Assembly: GCA_016795545.1 (NCBI GenBank) | Contig: JAEUGX010000092.1 | Span: forward strand, 62,001 to 126,000 | Reading direction: 5' to 3' | From: Opitutaceae bacterium | Lineage (GTDB): Bacteria; Verrucomicrobiota; Verrucomicrobiia; Opitutales; Opitutaceae | DNA length: 64,000 nt | In this document: positions 1 to 7,910 of the stretch, in pieces | How positions within the stretch are numbered: position 1 is the stretch's first letter | How the letters are laid out: each line of letters opens with the position of its first letter | Translations under genes and position numbers: made by a program | Notes under the pieces: model-generated | Told to the model about the DNA's origin: nothing | The model's input: the letters and a program-made list of their open reading frames with translations, nothing else | The model's database searches: none

Positions 1-112
1 GAACTTTCCAGCCTTCGCCCGGCGTCCACACCAGGTCGGCAAGCAGCGAGCCTGGTGCGCAGAGCAAAGCCGCGCAGGCACAAAAGAGAAGGGGGGTGAG
101 GGAGCGGCGCAT
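1..112 (-). CDS. N-terminus of a secreted protein (cut by window edge)
   Basis: Only the first 37 codons are in the window. The ATG at 112 reads into a classic Sec signal peptide: two arginines after Met, then a hydrophobic Leu/Ala/Cys core, and a likely cleavage after a Leu-Leu-Ala triplet near residue 25, followed by Asp-Leu-Val-Trp-Thr-Pro. The gene lies just downstream of fabH on the same strand (11 bp gap), so it may be cotranscribed with plsX-fabH. The function cannot be assigned from this fragment; the protein is presumably periplasmic or outer-membrane. Confidence 0.6.
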   Translation of the reverse strand, partial: MRRSLTPLLFCACAALLCAPGSLLADLVWTPGEGWKV

Positions 113-123
113 GAAATTAAGGA

Positions 124-1110
124 TTACCATCGAATGAGGGTCGCTCCATAGGTCAAGCCGGCGCCGAAGGCGACCAACAACATCAGGTCGCCCGGTTTGA
201 CGCGTCCGGCTCGGCGGGCCTCGTCGAGAGCCAGCGGGATCGAGGCGGAGGAGGTGTTGCCGTAGCGGTCGAGGTTCACGTAGACGCGATCCATCGGCAC
301 CTTGAGGTTGGCAGCCAACGCCTCGATGATGCGGATGTTGGCCTGGTGGGGGATCACGAGGCTAATTTGATCCGGGGTCAGGTTGTGTTGTTCCATCATT
401 TCCCGGGCGACGGTTTCCATGACGCGGACGGCGCTTTTGAAGACCTCGCGTCCGTTCATACGGATAAAATGGCCGCGATCCTCGACGGATTTCTGGGAGG
501 CCGGGCATTTGCTGCCGCCGGCGGGGATGTAGAGGTTGTCGGCGAATTCGCCGTCGGCGCCCAGGTCGGAGCCGAGGATGCCGATGTTCGGCTGAGGCAC
601 CTTGGTCAGGACGACGGCGCCGGCGGCATCGCCGAACAGGACGCAGGTGGTGCGGTCCTTCCAGTCCGTGACGGAGGAGAGCTTTTCCGCGCCGATGATG
701 AGGGCGCGCTTGTACCGGTTGGTGAGCAGTTGGCCGTAGCCGATCTCGAGCGCGTAGAGGAAGCCGGAGCAGGCGGCGGCGATGTCGAAGCACGTGGCAT
801 GCGCCGGCACGCCCAGCTTATGCTGGACGTAGCAGGCGGTCGAGGGCAGGGGGGTGTCGGGCGAGGCGGTGGCGACGATCAGCAGGTCGATTTCGCTCGC
901 GTTGATCTTGGCGTCGGCGAGCGCCGACTGGGCGGCCTTCACTGCGAGGTCGGAGCACGCCTCGTCATCCGCGGCAATGCGCCGTTCCCGGATGCCCGAG
1001 CGGGTGTAGATCCATTCGTCGGACGTATCGACCATCTTGGAAAGATCGTGGTTGGTGAGCACCTTTTCCGGCGCATAGGAACCTACCCCTGCGATGATGA
1101 CGGAGGCCAT
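124..1110 (-). CDS. fabH: beta-ketoacyl-ACP synthase III (FabH)
   Basis: This 328-aa protein condenses acetyl-CoA with malonyl-ACP to start type II fatty acid synthesis in the cytoplasm. The catalytic triad is visible: Cys114 in AAACSGF, His255 in IPHQAN and Asn285 in YGNTS, and the C-terminal AFGAGLTYGA glycine motif is intact. The frame stays open 24 codons upstream, but ATG 1110 gives the family-typical start MASVIIAGVGSYAPE, so I use it. It follows plsX by 10 bp on the same strand, the usual rpmF-plsX-fabH lipid cluster, so it is probably one operon. Confidence 0.97.
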   Translation of the reverse strand: MASVIIAGVGSYAPEKVLTNHDLSKMVDTSDEWIYTRSGIRERRIAADDEACSDLAVKAAQSALADAKINASEIDLLIVATASPDTPLPSTACYVQHKLGVPAHATCFDIAAACSGFLYALEIGYGQLLTNRYKRALIIGAEKLSSVTDWKDRTTCVLFGDAAGAVVLTKVPQPNIGILGSDLGADGEFADNLYIPAGGSKCPASQKSVEDRGHFIRMNGREVFKSAVRVMETVAREMMEQHNLTPDQISLVIPHQANIRIIEALAANLKVPMDRVYVNLDRYGNTSSASIPLALDEARRAGRVKPGDLMLLVAFGAGLTYGATLIRW

Positions 1111-1120
1111 GGGAGAAAAA

Positions 1121-2155
1121 TCAGTTGCTCGCCGCCGAGGAAGAGGCGGCGGATTGGGCGAGCTCGTTCGCGCGCGCGACATCCAGCTCGATGTGGTGGT
1201 ACAAGTCCTGGCGGATGATCTTGCTGGCAGCGCGGATTGCGCTGGCGATGGCGTGGCGGTTGGAGGAGCCGTGGGCTTTCAGGACGTTGCCCCGGACGCC
1301 CAGCAGGGGAGCGCCGCCGTAGCGGTCGGGATTCATGCGGGAACGCAGGGCGTCGAAGGCGCCTTTCGCCAGCATCGCGCCGCCCATCCGCAGCGGGTTG
1401 GCCTGCAGTTCCTCCTTGAGCATGGTGGTGATGAACTTGGCCAGCGATTCCCAGGTCTTGAGCAGCGTGTTGCCCACAAAGCCGTCGCAGACCACCACGT
1501 CGACCGTGTTGCGGAAAACCTGGAAGCCCTCAATCGGTCCGGCGTACTGGATGACCGGCGTGATCTTCTTGAGCAGCTCATGGGTCTCCGTCACGAGGGC
1601 ATTGCCCTTGCCCTCCTCGGTGCCGATCGTCATCAGGCCGACGCGGGGCGACGGAATCCCGAGTATCACCTTGGCGTAATTGGATCCGAGGATGGCGTTG
1701 TGGACCAAATGCTCGGGCTTCGCCTCCGGGTTGGCCCCGGCATCGATCAGGATGAAGTTGCCTTCGGCACGCGGGATCACGGCGGCCAATGCTGGGCGAT
1801 CAATGCCCGCCATCATGCGCAGGCGAAGCGTGCTGCCCGCCATCAAGGCGCCCGTGTTGCCACAGCTGATCGCAACGCGAGCCTCCCCATTCTTCACCAG
1901 ATCGATGGCTCGCACCATCGAGGAATCCTTCTTCCGCTTCAAAGCCTGAAGCGGCTTGTCCTCCATGGTAATGACCTCGGAGGCGTGGACCACGGAAACC
2001 TTGGCGTGACCCTTGAGACCGGATTCGACCAGCAAAGGCTCCAAAACCGCCTGATCTCCCACCAAAAGGAGAGGATCAAGCCCTTCGTCGGCGACGACCA
2101 GTTTGACCGCCTGAACTATCTCCGACGGTCCCAAGTCACCGCCCATCGCATCCAC
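1121..2155 (-). CDS. plsX: phosphate acyltransferase PlsX
   Basis: PlsX makes acyl-phosphate from acyl-ACP, feeding PlsY in phosphatidic acid synthesis. The protein shows the PlsX hallmark DAMGGD at the N-terminus, SCGNTGALM around residue 98, and the C-terminal APLLGVRG region. The start is uncertain. The only standard start codon in frame is GTG 2155, which removes the Arg-Ile-Ala that normally precedes VDAMGGD, and no ribosome binding site is seen. The frame continues upstream through Thr-His-Ala-Arg-Ile-Ala with no ATG, GTG or TTG, so a rare start such as ATC at 2203 is possible. It lies between rpmF and fabH on the same strand. Confidence 0.93.
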   Translation of the reverse strand: MDAMGGDLGPSEIVQAVKLVVADEGLDPLLLVGDQAVLEPLLVESGLKGHAKVSVVHASEVITMEDKPLQALKRKKDSSMVRAIDLVKNGEARVAISCGNTGALMAGSTLRLRMMAGIDRPALAAVIPRAEGNFILIDAGANPEAKPEHLVHNAILGSNYAKVILGIPSPRVGLMTIGTEEGKGNALVTETHELLKKITPVIQYAGPIEGFQVFRNTVDVVVCDGFVGNTLLKTWESLAKFITTMLKEELQANPLRMGGAMLAKGAFDALRSRMNPDRYGGAPLLGVRGNVLKAHGSSNRHAIASAIRAASKIIRQDLYHHIELDVARANELAQSAASSSAASN

Positions 2156-2231
2156 GGCGATACGGGCGTGTGTGGTCGCAGGACTGGCCGTTTCGGGATT
2201 GATAAGCGAAAAGACCTGACCCGACGGGCGC

Positions 2232-2408
2232 TTACACCTCGACGTCGAGAACCTGGCGACCGCGGTACATGCCGGTCTTGGGGTTCACGCGATGCGGGCG
2301 GAAAGCACCACCATCCTTGTCCTGGGCGAATTGCGGAGCCTTGAAGGCGTTGGCAGCGCGGCGGTTGGCACTGCGGCGCTTGGATTGTTTGCGTTTCGGA
2401 TTGGCCAT
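2232..2408 (-). CDS. rpmF: 50S ribosomal protein L32
   Basis: This 58-aa protein is too short for most ORF screens but is clear: it begins [17 protein letters not shown], the canonical basic L32 N-terminus, and continues with an [16 protein letters not shown] segment. It is a structural protein of the large ribosomal subunit. The zinc-ribbon cysteines found in some L32 proteins are absent, so this is the Cys-minus form. It is the first gene of the rpmF-plsX-fabH group on the minus strand. I see no YceD/DUF177 gene upstream of it in this window. Confidence 0.95.
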   Translation of the reverse strand: MANPKRKQSKRRSANRRAANAFKAPQFAQDKDGGAFRPHRVNPKTGMYRGRQVLDVEV

Positions 2409-2579
2409 ATGAAGCGGTGGTCGGGAGTGCAGGCGGCTTGCGAAAGCCGGTGCATTTCTGAGTTATAAAGACGAGGGTGGTAAGGTCGGGCCCAGGGGCC
2501 GTCAAGAGTTATAGTCACGCCCGGAAACCGGCCCTCCGTGGCGGGCCGGAGGGGTAAGGCGGGAGGCCAGGATCGGCTC

Positions 2580-3587
2580 TCAGAGCAGGTAAAAAACGGT
2601 CAGGGCCAGGGCCAGCAGCAGGCGGTAGTAGGCGAAGACCGCCAGGCCGTGGCGGGAGATGAAGTGGACGAGAAACTTGACTGCCACCAGGGCGGAAACC
2701 GCGGCGACCGCGGCACCGAGCAGCACATGGCTCCAGCCGAAAACCTCGATCATGGCGGGGCCCGACTTGACCGACTTATAGACCGCGGCACCGGCCAGGG
2801 TGGGCAGGCCGACGAGGAAGCTGAATTCGGCCGCCTTGGCCGGGTTCAGGCCGGCGAGGTAGCCGGCCACGATGGTGACCATTGAGCGGCTGGTGCCGGG
2901 CCAGAGGGCCAGACACTGGGCCAGGCCGATGCCCAGCGCCTTGCGCGGCGTCAGGTCGGAGGGATCGCCTTTGGAGAAGCCGATGCCGCTGTTGGTTCGC
3001 CGCCAGCGTTCCGCCCACAGCATCAGGATGGCTCCGCCGACCAGCGCGGCGATCACGCTCCAGGGTGAAAAGAGGTAACGGTCGATGAAATCGTGCAGCA
3101 GGTAACCCGCCGTGGCCACGGGCACGAATGCCAGCAGGATGTTGCGGAACAGGCGCAGGCCGGCGCTGCTTCTTCCCGCTAGGCCGACAAACATCGAGAT
3201 GATCAGCCGCCAGTAATAAAAAGCGACCGCTCCGATGGCTCCGGCCTGGATGACCACGGTGTAGGTGTCGGCCGCCAGCTTCAGGGTCAGGGGTTCGCCT
3301 TCCGGATGGGAGGGGCTCGGCCGCCGATGCCATAAAGGCTGTCCCGCTTTGTCGACTAGTTGGCGGTCGGAGTCCAGGCCCAGCAGCTGGTTCGCGACAA
3401 TGAGATGTCCGGTGGAGGAAACGGGCAGGAATTCCGTGATGCCTTCGACCAGGCCCAGCACGATGGCGTCGGAGGCCGTGAGCTCGGCCACCGGCGCGGG
3501 CGAGGTTGTTTCGGCCGCGGAAAGGCGCAGGGCGAGGAAGGCGGACAGGAGCAGGGCGCAGACTCGGGTGCGGGACGGGAGTGGCAC
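2580..3587 (-). CDS. uppP: undecaprenyl-diphosphatase (UppP/BacA)
   Basis: This polytopic inner-membrane enzyme dephosphorylates undecaprenyl pyrophosphate to recycle the cell-wall lipid carrier. Both family signatures are present: VEGITEFLPVSSTGH (residues about 48-61) and PGTSRSM in the second half. I chose GTG 3587 as start; it gives a 335-aa protein beginning with a basic stretch and a hydrophobic signal-like helix. The open frame runs to 4082 but crosses trpD and is compositional noise. A roughly 30-residue hydrophilic insert rich in Pro and Ser follows the first motif. It diverges from trpD with about 80 bp between the starts. Confidence 0.95.
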   Translation of the reverse strand: MPLPSRTRVCALLLSAFLALRLSAAETTSPAPVAELTASDAIVLGLVEGITEFLPVSSTGHLIVANQLLGLDSDRQLVDKAGQPLWHRRPSPSHPEGEPLTLKLAADTYTVVIQAGAIGAVAFYYWRLIISMFVGLAGRSSAGLRLFRNILLAFVPVATAGYLLHDFIDRYLFSPWSVIAALVGGAILMLWAERWRRTNSGIGFSKGDPSDLTPRKALGIGLAQCLALWPGTSRSMVTIVAGYLAGLNPAKAAEFSFLVGLPTLAGAAVYKSVKSGPAMIEVFGWSHVLLGAAVAAVSALVAVKFLVHFISRHGLAVFAYYRLLLALALTVFYLL

Positions 3588-3669
3588 GGTGCGGTGTTTC
3601 CAGAAACCTGATGGGCTGTCGAGTTTTATGCTTTGCGCCGACCGCGGAAATGATTCTGCTCGGGCCCCA

Positions 3670-4716
3670 ATGTCAGACCTCAGCGCGCTCACCATCCGCG
3701 TCAAAGCCGGGCACGATCTCACCCCGTCGGAGGTGGGCGCCGCCGCGGCCGCGCTGAGTTCGCCGGAGGTCGGGGAAGAGCCCAAGGCGGCCTTCCTCTC
3801 CGCGCTGGCGGACAAGGGCGAGACCCCGGCCGAGATCGCGGGCTTTGCCTCCGCATTCCGGCAGTTGGCGGTGAATCCCGGGGTCGAGGCCTGGGCCGGG
3901 CGCGCGGTCGACATCGTTGGAACGGGCGGTGACCATGCGGGCGGCTTCAACATCTCGAGCCTCGTGGTGCTCGTGGTGTCGTGCGCCGGCGTGCCGGTCA
4001 TGAAGCACGGGAATCGCGGCATCACCTCCAAATGCGGCAGCGCCGACCTGCTCGCGGGCCTGGGGGTGGACCTGGCGGCCACGCCGGAGAAATCCCGGAA
4101 GGCCCTGGCTGAGCTGGGCTACGCGTTCTTTTTCGCCCCGAACTACCATCCGGCGTTCAAGCACATCGCCCCCGTGCGCAAGGCCCTGGCCGCGCAGGGA
4201 AGGCGCTCCGTCTTCAACATCCTGGGACCGCTCATCAACCCGGGAAGGCCGGCCGGCATCCTGCTGGGCGTCTACGCGCTGCCGCTGGTCGAGAAGCTGG
4301 CGGGCACGCTGGAGGTGCTCGGACAGGAGTCCGGCCTGGTGGTCCATGGCGCGATCACGGCCGACCGCGGCATCGACGAGCTGACGACGGCCACGGTCAA
4401 CCATGTGATGGGCGTGGGCCGCCTGCGCGGAGGGCGCACCGCCTGGCGCGCGGCCGACTTCGGGCTGCCCGCGGCGCCGTTCGCCGAGCTGCAGGGCGGC
4501 GATGTCACGGCCAACCTGGCGGCGGTCGAGGCGATCCTGTCGGGGCGCGGCCCGGCGGGGCTGGTCGACACCATCGTGCTCAACGCCGCGGTCGCGTTGC
4601 ACGTGGCCGGCCGGTTCCAGTCGGTGCCCGAGGGCCTGGCGCCCGCCCGCGAGCTGCTGCTCGGGGGCGCGGTGCGTGCGAAGATCGCGGCCACCCGCGA
4701 TTTCTACCGGTCATGA
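3670..4716 (+). CDS. trpD: anthranilate phosphoribosyltransferase
   Basis: TrpD transfers phosphoribose from PRPP to anthranilate in tryptophan synthesis. The 348-aa sequence has the PRPP loop GTGGD at about 85-89, NISS, the KHGNR motif at 112-116 followed by GSAD, FFFAPNYHPA and NILGPLINP. The Mg-binding Asp-Glu pair sits in GIDELTTATVN. Start ATG 3670 is chosen because it begins the family domain. It overlaps the glmM start in an ATGA, so the two are translationally coupled. No other trp genes are in the window. Confidence 0.95.
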   Translation: MSDLSALTIRVKAGHDLTPSEVGAAAAALSSPEVGEEPKAAFLSALADKGETPAEIAGFASAFRQLAVNPGVEAWAGRAVDIVGTGGDHAGGFNISSLVVLVVSCAGVPVMKHGNRGITSKCGSADLLAGLGVDLAATPEKSRKALAELGYAFFFAPNYHPAFKHIAPVRKALAAQGRRSVFNILGPLINPGRPAGILLGVYALPLVEKLAGTLEVLGQESGLVVHGAITADRGIDELTTATVNHVMGVGRLRGGRTAWRAADFGLPAAPFAELQGGDVTANLAAVEAILSGRGPAGLVDTIVLNAAVALHVAGRFQSVPEGLAPARELLLGGAVRAKIAATRDFYRS

Positions 4717-6056
4717 AGCGACGGTACTTCGGCACGGACGGCGTGCGCGGCCCCTATGGCACGCCGCAGATGGACGAGGCGCTCGCCTGGCGGCTCGGAG
4801 CCGGCGCGGCGCGCTTCGCCCGGGAGCGCTTCGGCCCGGCCGCGGGCCCGGTGCTGATCGGACGCGACACGCGGGCTTCCGGCGCGGCCCTCGAGCGGGC
4901 GCTGGCGGGCGGCCTGCGCGCGGAGGGCCTGGAGCCCGTGAGCCTTGGCGTGGTGCCGACCCCGGTGGTGAGCCTGCTGACGCGGCTGGAGCGGGCCCCC
5001 TTCGGCGTGGTGATCACGGCGTCACACAATCCGGCCGAGGACAACGGCATCAAGTTTTTCGGCCCCGCCGGAGTCAAATTGACTGATGACGAGGAAGCGC
5101 GGATCGAGCAGGCGATGCCGGCCGCCGGCGGAGCGCCGGCAGACGGGCTCGCGGTGCACCCGCGCCCGCTCGACCGCTACCTGGACCTCGCGGCGGGCAT
5201 CCTGCCGCCGGCGGCGCTCGACGGCTGGCCCATCGTCCTCGACACGGCCAACGGCGCCGCCTGCGTCACCAGCCGCACCGCGCTCACACGCCTGGGCGCG
5301 AGTCTGACCTTGATCGGCGGCGAGCCGGACGGGCGGAACATCAATGCCGGCGTCGGCAGCCAGCACCCGGAGCGCATGTGCGCGGCGGTGACGGCGGCGG
5401 GCGCGCGTCTCGGCATCGCGCACGACGGCGACGCCGACCGCTGCATCCTGTGCGACGAGCGCGGCAGCGTGCTCGACGGCGACGAGATCCTGACGCTCCT
5501 GGCGCTGCATGCCCTGCGGTCGGGACGGCTCGTGGCCAACACGCTCGTGATCACCGTGCAGAGCAACCTGGGCGTGGACGCCGCGGTGCAGGCGGCCGGG
5601 GGCCGGGTGAGCCGGTCCTCCGTCGGGGACCGCTACGTCATCGAGCGCATGCTCGCCGAGGGGGCGACCCTGGGCGGCGAATCCTCGGGCCATGTCATCT
5701 GCTCCGAGGTCTCGCCGACCGGCGACGGCCTCATCGCCGCGCTGAAGGTGATCGAGGTCATGCAGGCCACGGGCCGTCCGCTGTCCGAGCTCCGGACGGC
5801 GCTGCGCAAGTTTCCCCAGGCCACGGCGGCCCTGACCGTGCGCGAGAAGAAGCCGCTGGAGACGCTGCGTGCGCTGCCCGCGGCCATTGCCGCCATCGAG
5901 CGGCGCCTCGGCGAGCGCGGCCGCGTGCTGGTGCGGTATTCCGGCACGGAGCCGAAGCTGCGGCTCCTGGTGGAGGGACCGACGGACGAGGCGGTGGCGG
6001 CGGGCATGGCGGAGCTGGCGGCGGCGACGCGCGCCGACCTGGAGGTGGTCGCATGA
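4713..6056 (+). CDS. glmM: phosphoglucosamine mutase
   Basis: GlmM converts glucosamine-6-phosphate to glucosamine-1-phosphate for UDP-GlcNAc and peptidoglycan synthesis. All four phosphohexomutase landmarks are visible in 447 aa: FGTDGVRG at the N-terminus, the phosphoserine loop ITASHNP (Ser104), the metal loop DGDADR, the sugar loop GESSGH, and the C-terminal phosphate loop RYSGTEPKLR. The third residue of the metal loop is Asp-Ala rather than the more frequent Asp-Gly, which is common in GlmM. It overlaps trpD by 4 bp. Confidence 0.95.
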   Translation: MKRRYFGTDGVRGPYGTPQMDEALAWRLGAGAARFARERFGPAAGPVLIGRDTRASGAALERALAGGLRAEGLEPVSLGVVPTPVVSLLTRLERAPFGVVITASHNPAEDNGIKFFGPAGVKLTDDEEARIEQAMPAAGGAPADGLAVHPRPLDRYLDLAAGILPPAALDGWPIVLDTANGAACVTSRTALTRLGASLTLIGGEPDGRNINAGVGSQHPERMCAAVTAAGARLGIAHDGDADRCILCDERGSVLDGDEILTLLALHALRSGRLVANTLVITVQSNLGVDAAVQAAGGRVSRSSVGDRYVIERMLAEGATLGGESSGHVICSEVSPTGDGLIAALKVIEVMQATGRPLSELRTALRKFPQATAALTVREKKPLETLRALPAAIAAIERRLGERGRVLVRYSGTEPKLRLLVEGPTDEAVAAGMAELAAATRADLEVVA

Positions 6057-6107
6057 CGCCGGCGCCGTGCTGGCCCGCCCCGAACGGGGCAAGGGAGGGT
6101 TGCCGCC

Positions 6108-6701
6108 ATGGCTGAGTTGCTGGTCAGCCAACTCGACCTCCGCCTGCAGAAGCAGGCGGAGAGCGCCCGACAGGCCTTCGACCGCGACCGGCCCGAACAG
6201 GCGGCGGAGCTCTGCGCCAAGATCCTCGAGGAGCAGCCGGCCTGCCTGTCCGTGCGCAAGCTCGAGCGGGCCGCGCAGCTGAAGATCGCGTCCGCGCGGC
6301 GGGACGGGCTGTCGAAGGTCGTGCTCGCCGTGTCGACCGCCCCCTTCCTGCTCGGCGGCAGCCTGCGGCTGAAGGATGAGCCGCGCGTGGCGTTCGCCAG
6401 CGCCGAAAGGCTGCTGCGGCGCGACCCCCACAACGTCGCCGCCCTCGGCCTGCTGGGCCAGGCGGCCATGGCGCTGGCCTGGCCGGAAACCGCCGTCTTC
6501 GCCTACGAGGCCGCCAGCGACCTGGAGCCCGACCGCCTCGACCTCCTCGTGAACCTGAGCGGCGCCTACCTGGCCGCGGGACGTCCTGCCGACGCGGCGC
6601 ACGCGGCGGACGAGGCGCTGCGGCTCAATCCCGCCCACGCCGACGCGCTCACGCTGCAGCGCAGCGCCGCGGTCGCGATGACCCTGGCGAAGAGCCGGTA
6701 G
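6108..6701 (+). CDS. tetratricopeptide-repeat protein
   Basis: A 197-aa, Ala/Leu/Arg-rich helical protein with no signal peptide. Repeats resembling TPR units occur at about residues 15-45 and from about 100 to 185, with the typical A..a.eaL.l.P..ad.l spacing; the last repeat reads AADEALRLNPAHADAL. A strong ribosome binding site (GGGAGG) precedes ATG 6108. It follows glmM by 51 bp in the same direction, so cotranscription is likely. TPR proteins are protein-interaction scaffolds; the partner is unknown. Confidence 0.8.
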   Translation: MAELLVSQLDLRLQKQAESARQAFDRDRPEQAAELCAKILEEQPACLSVRKLERAAQLKIASARRDGLSKVVLAVSTAPFLLGGSLRLKDEPRVAFASAERLLRRDPHNVAALGLLGQAAMALAWPETAVFAYEAASDLEPDRLDLLVNLSGAYLAAGRPADAAHAADEALRLNPAHADALTLQRSAAVAMTLAKSR

Positions 6702-6719
6702 CGGCCGGGCACTCGCCCA

Positions 6720-7904
6720 TTGACGGAGGCGTCCGGGTCGGGCTTATCGGTGCGCAACGTGACCCCGGCCGTGACGAGCCCTTCCTCCGCGCGCGTGTAC
6801 TGGACGGCCTTCATCGGGCTGTTCTTCGACTACTACGACCTGTACCTGTTCGTCTACCTCGACAAGGTGCTGGCGGGTGCTTTCGGGCTCACGACCGCGC
6901 AGAGCAACTGGCTTCAGTTCACCGGGCTCGCCGGGGTGGGCCTGGGCGCGCTGGGCTTCGGCTACCTGGCGGACCGGCACGGTCGCGGCCGGCTGCTGCT
7001 GATCGTGTTCGGCGTCTATGTTGCCGGCATCGCCGGCCTGAGCCTGGCCTGGGATTTCGCGAGCCTGCTCGGCTTCCGGCTCCTCGCCTCGCTCTCGCTC
7101 GGGGCGGAGTGGGGGATCAGCCACGCCTACCTGGCGGAGCGGGTGCAGCGCGGCGAGCGCTACCGGTTCGCCGCGCTGCTCCAGTTTTCCATCCTCGGCG
7201 GCCTGCTGGCCGCGCTGGCCGCGAAATACGCCTTGCCCGTGGCGGGCTGGCGCGGCCTGTTCGCCGCCTCGCTGGTGCCGGTGGCGGCGCTGTCTTTGGC
7301 GCGCTGGCGGGCGCTGGCGGGAGAGCCGGATCCGGTCGGGAAGGCGACCGCGGCTCCCGCGGCGGTGCTCGTTCGCAACCTGCGGCCGTTTCTCCTCTGC
7401 CTGGGCTTGGCCAGCCTGACGATCGCGAGCGGGACGATCAATGTCTTCTACGCCAAGAATCTCCCGCAGTCGACCGGCTACACGGTGCTGTTCTGGGCCA
7501 ATGTCGCCCCCGGCATGCTGGCCGGGGCCTGGCTGGTGCGGCGCCAGGGCGTGACCCGCGCGCTGGCCGTTTACGCGGCCGGGCTCTTCTGCCTGTCGCT
7601 CGGCGCCTGGGCGAGCGGCTCCGCGCGCGCCGGGCTGGCGTTTGCCCTCGTCCTGCCCCTGCTCAACGGCATCCCCTTCGGCTTGATGGGGGCGTGGTTC
7701 AACGAGGTGTTCGCCGACTACCGCACGATGCTCTCCGGCGCCGCGTACAATCTCGGGCGCATCCTGGCCGGCTTCGCCCCGATGCTGATCACCGGGCTCG
7801 GGCTGCACGCGGAAGGAAGGTATTTCCTGTTCAGCGCGGCGCTGGGGGCCGGGGTGCTCGTTCTCGCCTGGCTGAGCCGGCCCGGCCCGGCGCGGGCGGA
7901 GTGA
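6720..7904 (+). CDS. MFS transporter
   Basis: A polytopic inner-membrane carrier of about 390 aa with 12 likely helices. The MFS motif A GYLADRHGRGRLLL lies between helices 2 and 3 (about residues 80-95), preceded by FDYYDLYLF in helix 1, a pattern seen in metabolite:proton symporters of the sugar/organic-acid type. The substrate cannot be told from sequence. The start is unclear: TTG 6720 is the longest, and GTG 6750 or GTG 6759 are alternatives; none has a convincing ribosome binding site. It converges with the ABC permease gene 6 bp away. Confidence 0.85.
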   Translation: MTEASGSGLSVRNVTPAVTSPSSARVYWTAFIGLFFDYYDLYLFVYLDKVLAGAFGLTTAQSNWLQFTGLAGVGLGALGFGYLADRHGRGRLLLIVFGVYVAGIAGLSLAWDFASLLGFRLLASLSLGAEWGISHAYLAERVQRGERYRFAALLQFSILGGLLAALAAKYALPVAGWRGLFAASLVPVAALSLARWRALAGEPDPVGKATAAPAAVLVRNLRPFLLCLGLASLTIASGTINVFYAKNLPQSTGYTVLFWANVAPGMLAGAWLVRRQGVTRALAVYAAGLFCLSLGAWASGSARAGLAFALVLPLLNGIPFGLMGAWFNEVFADYRTMLSGAAYNLGRILAGFAPMLITGLGLHAEGRYFLFSAALGAGVLVLAWLSRPGPARAE

Positions 7905-7910
7905 CCCGCG

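Noticed and set aside
3590..4082. Longer N-terminus for UppP running into trpD
   Set aside because: The upstream extension is low-complexity and antisense to trpD; GTG 3587 gives a family-typical start with a hydrophobic helix.
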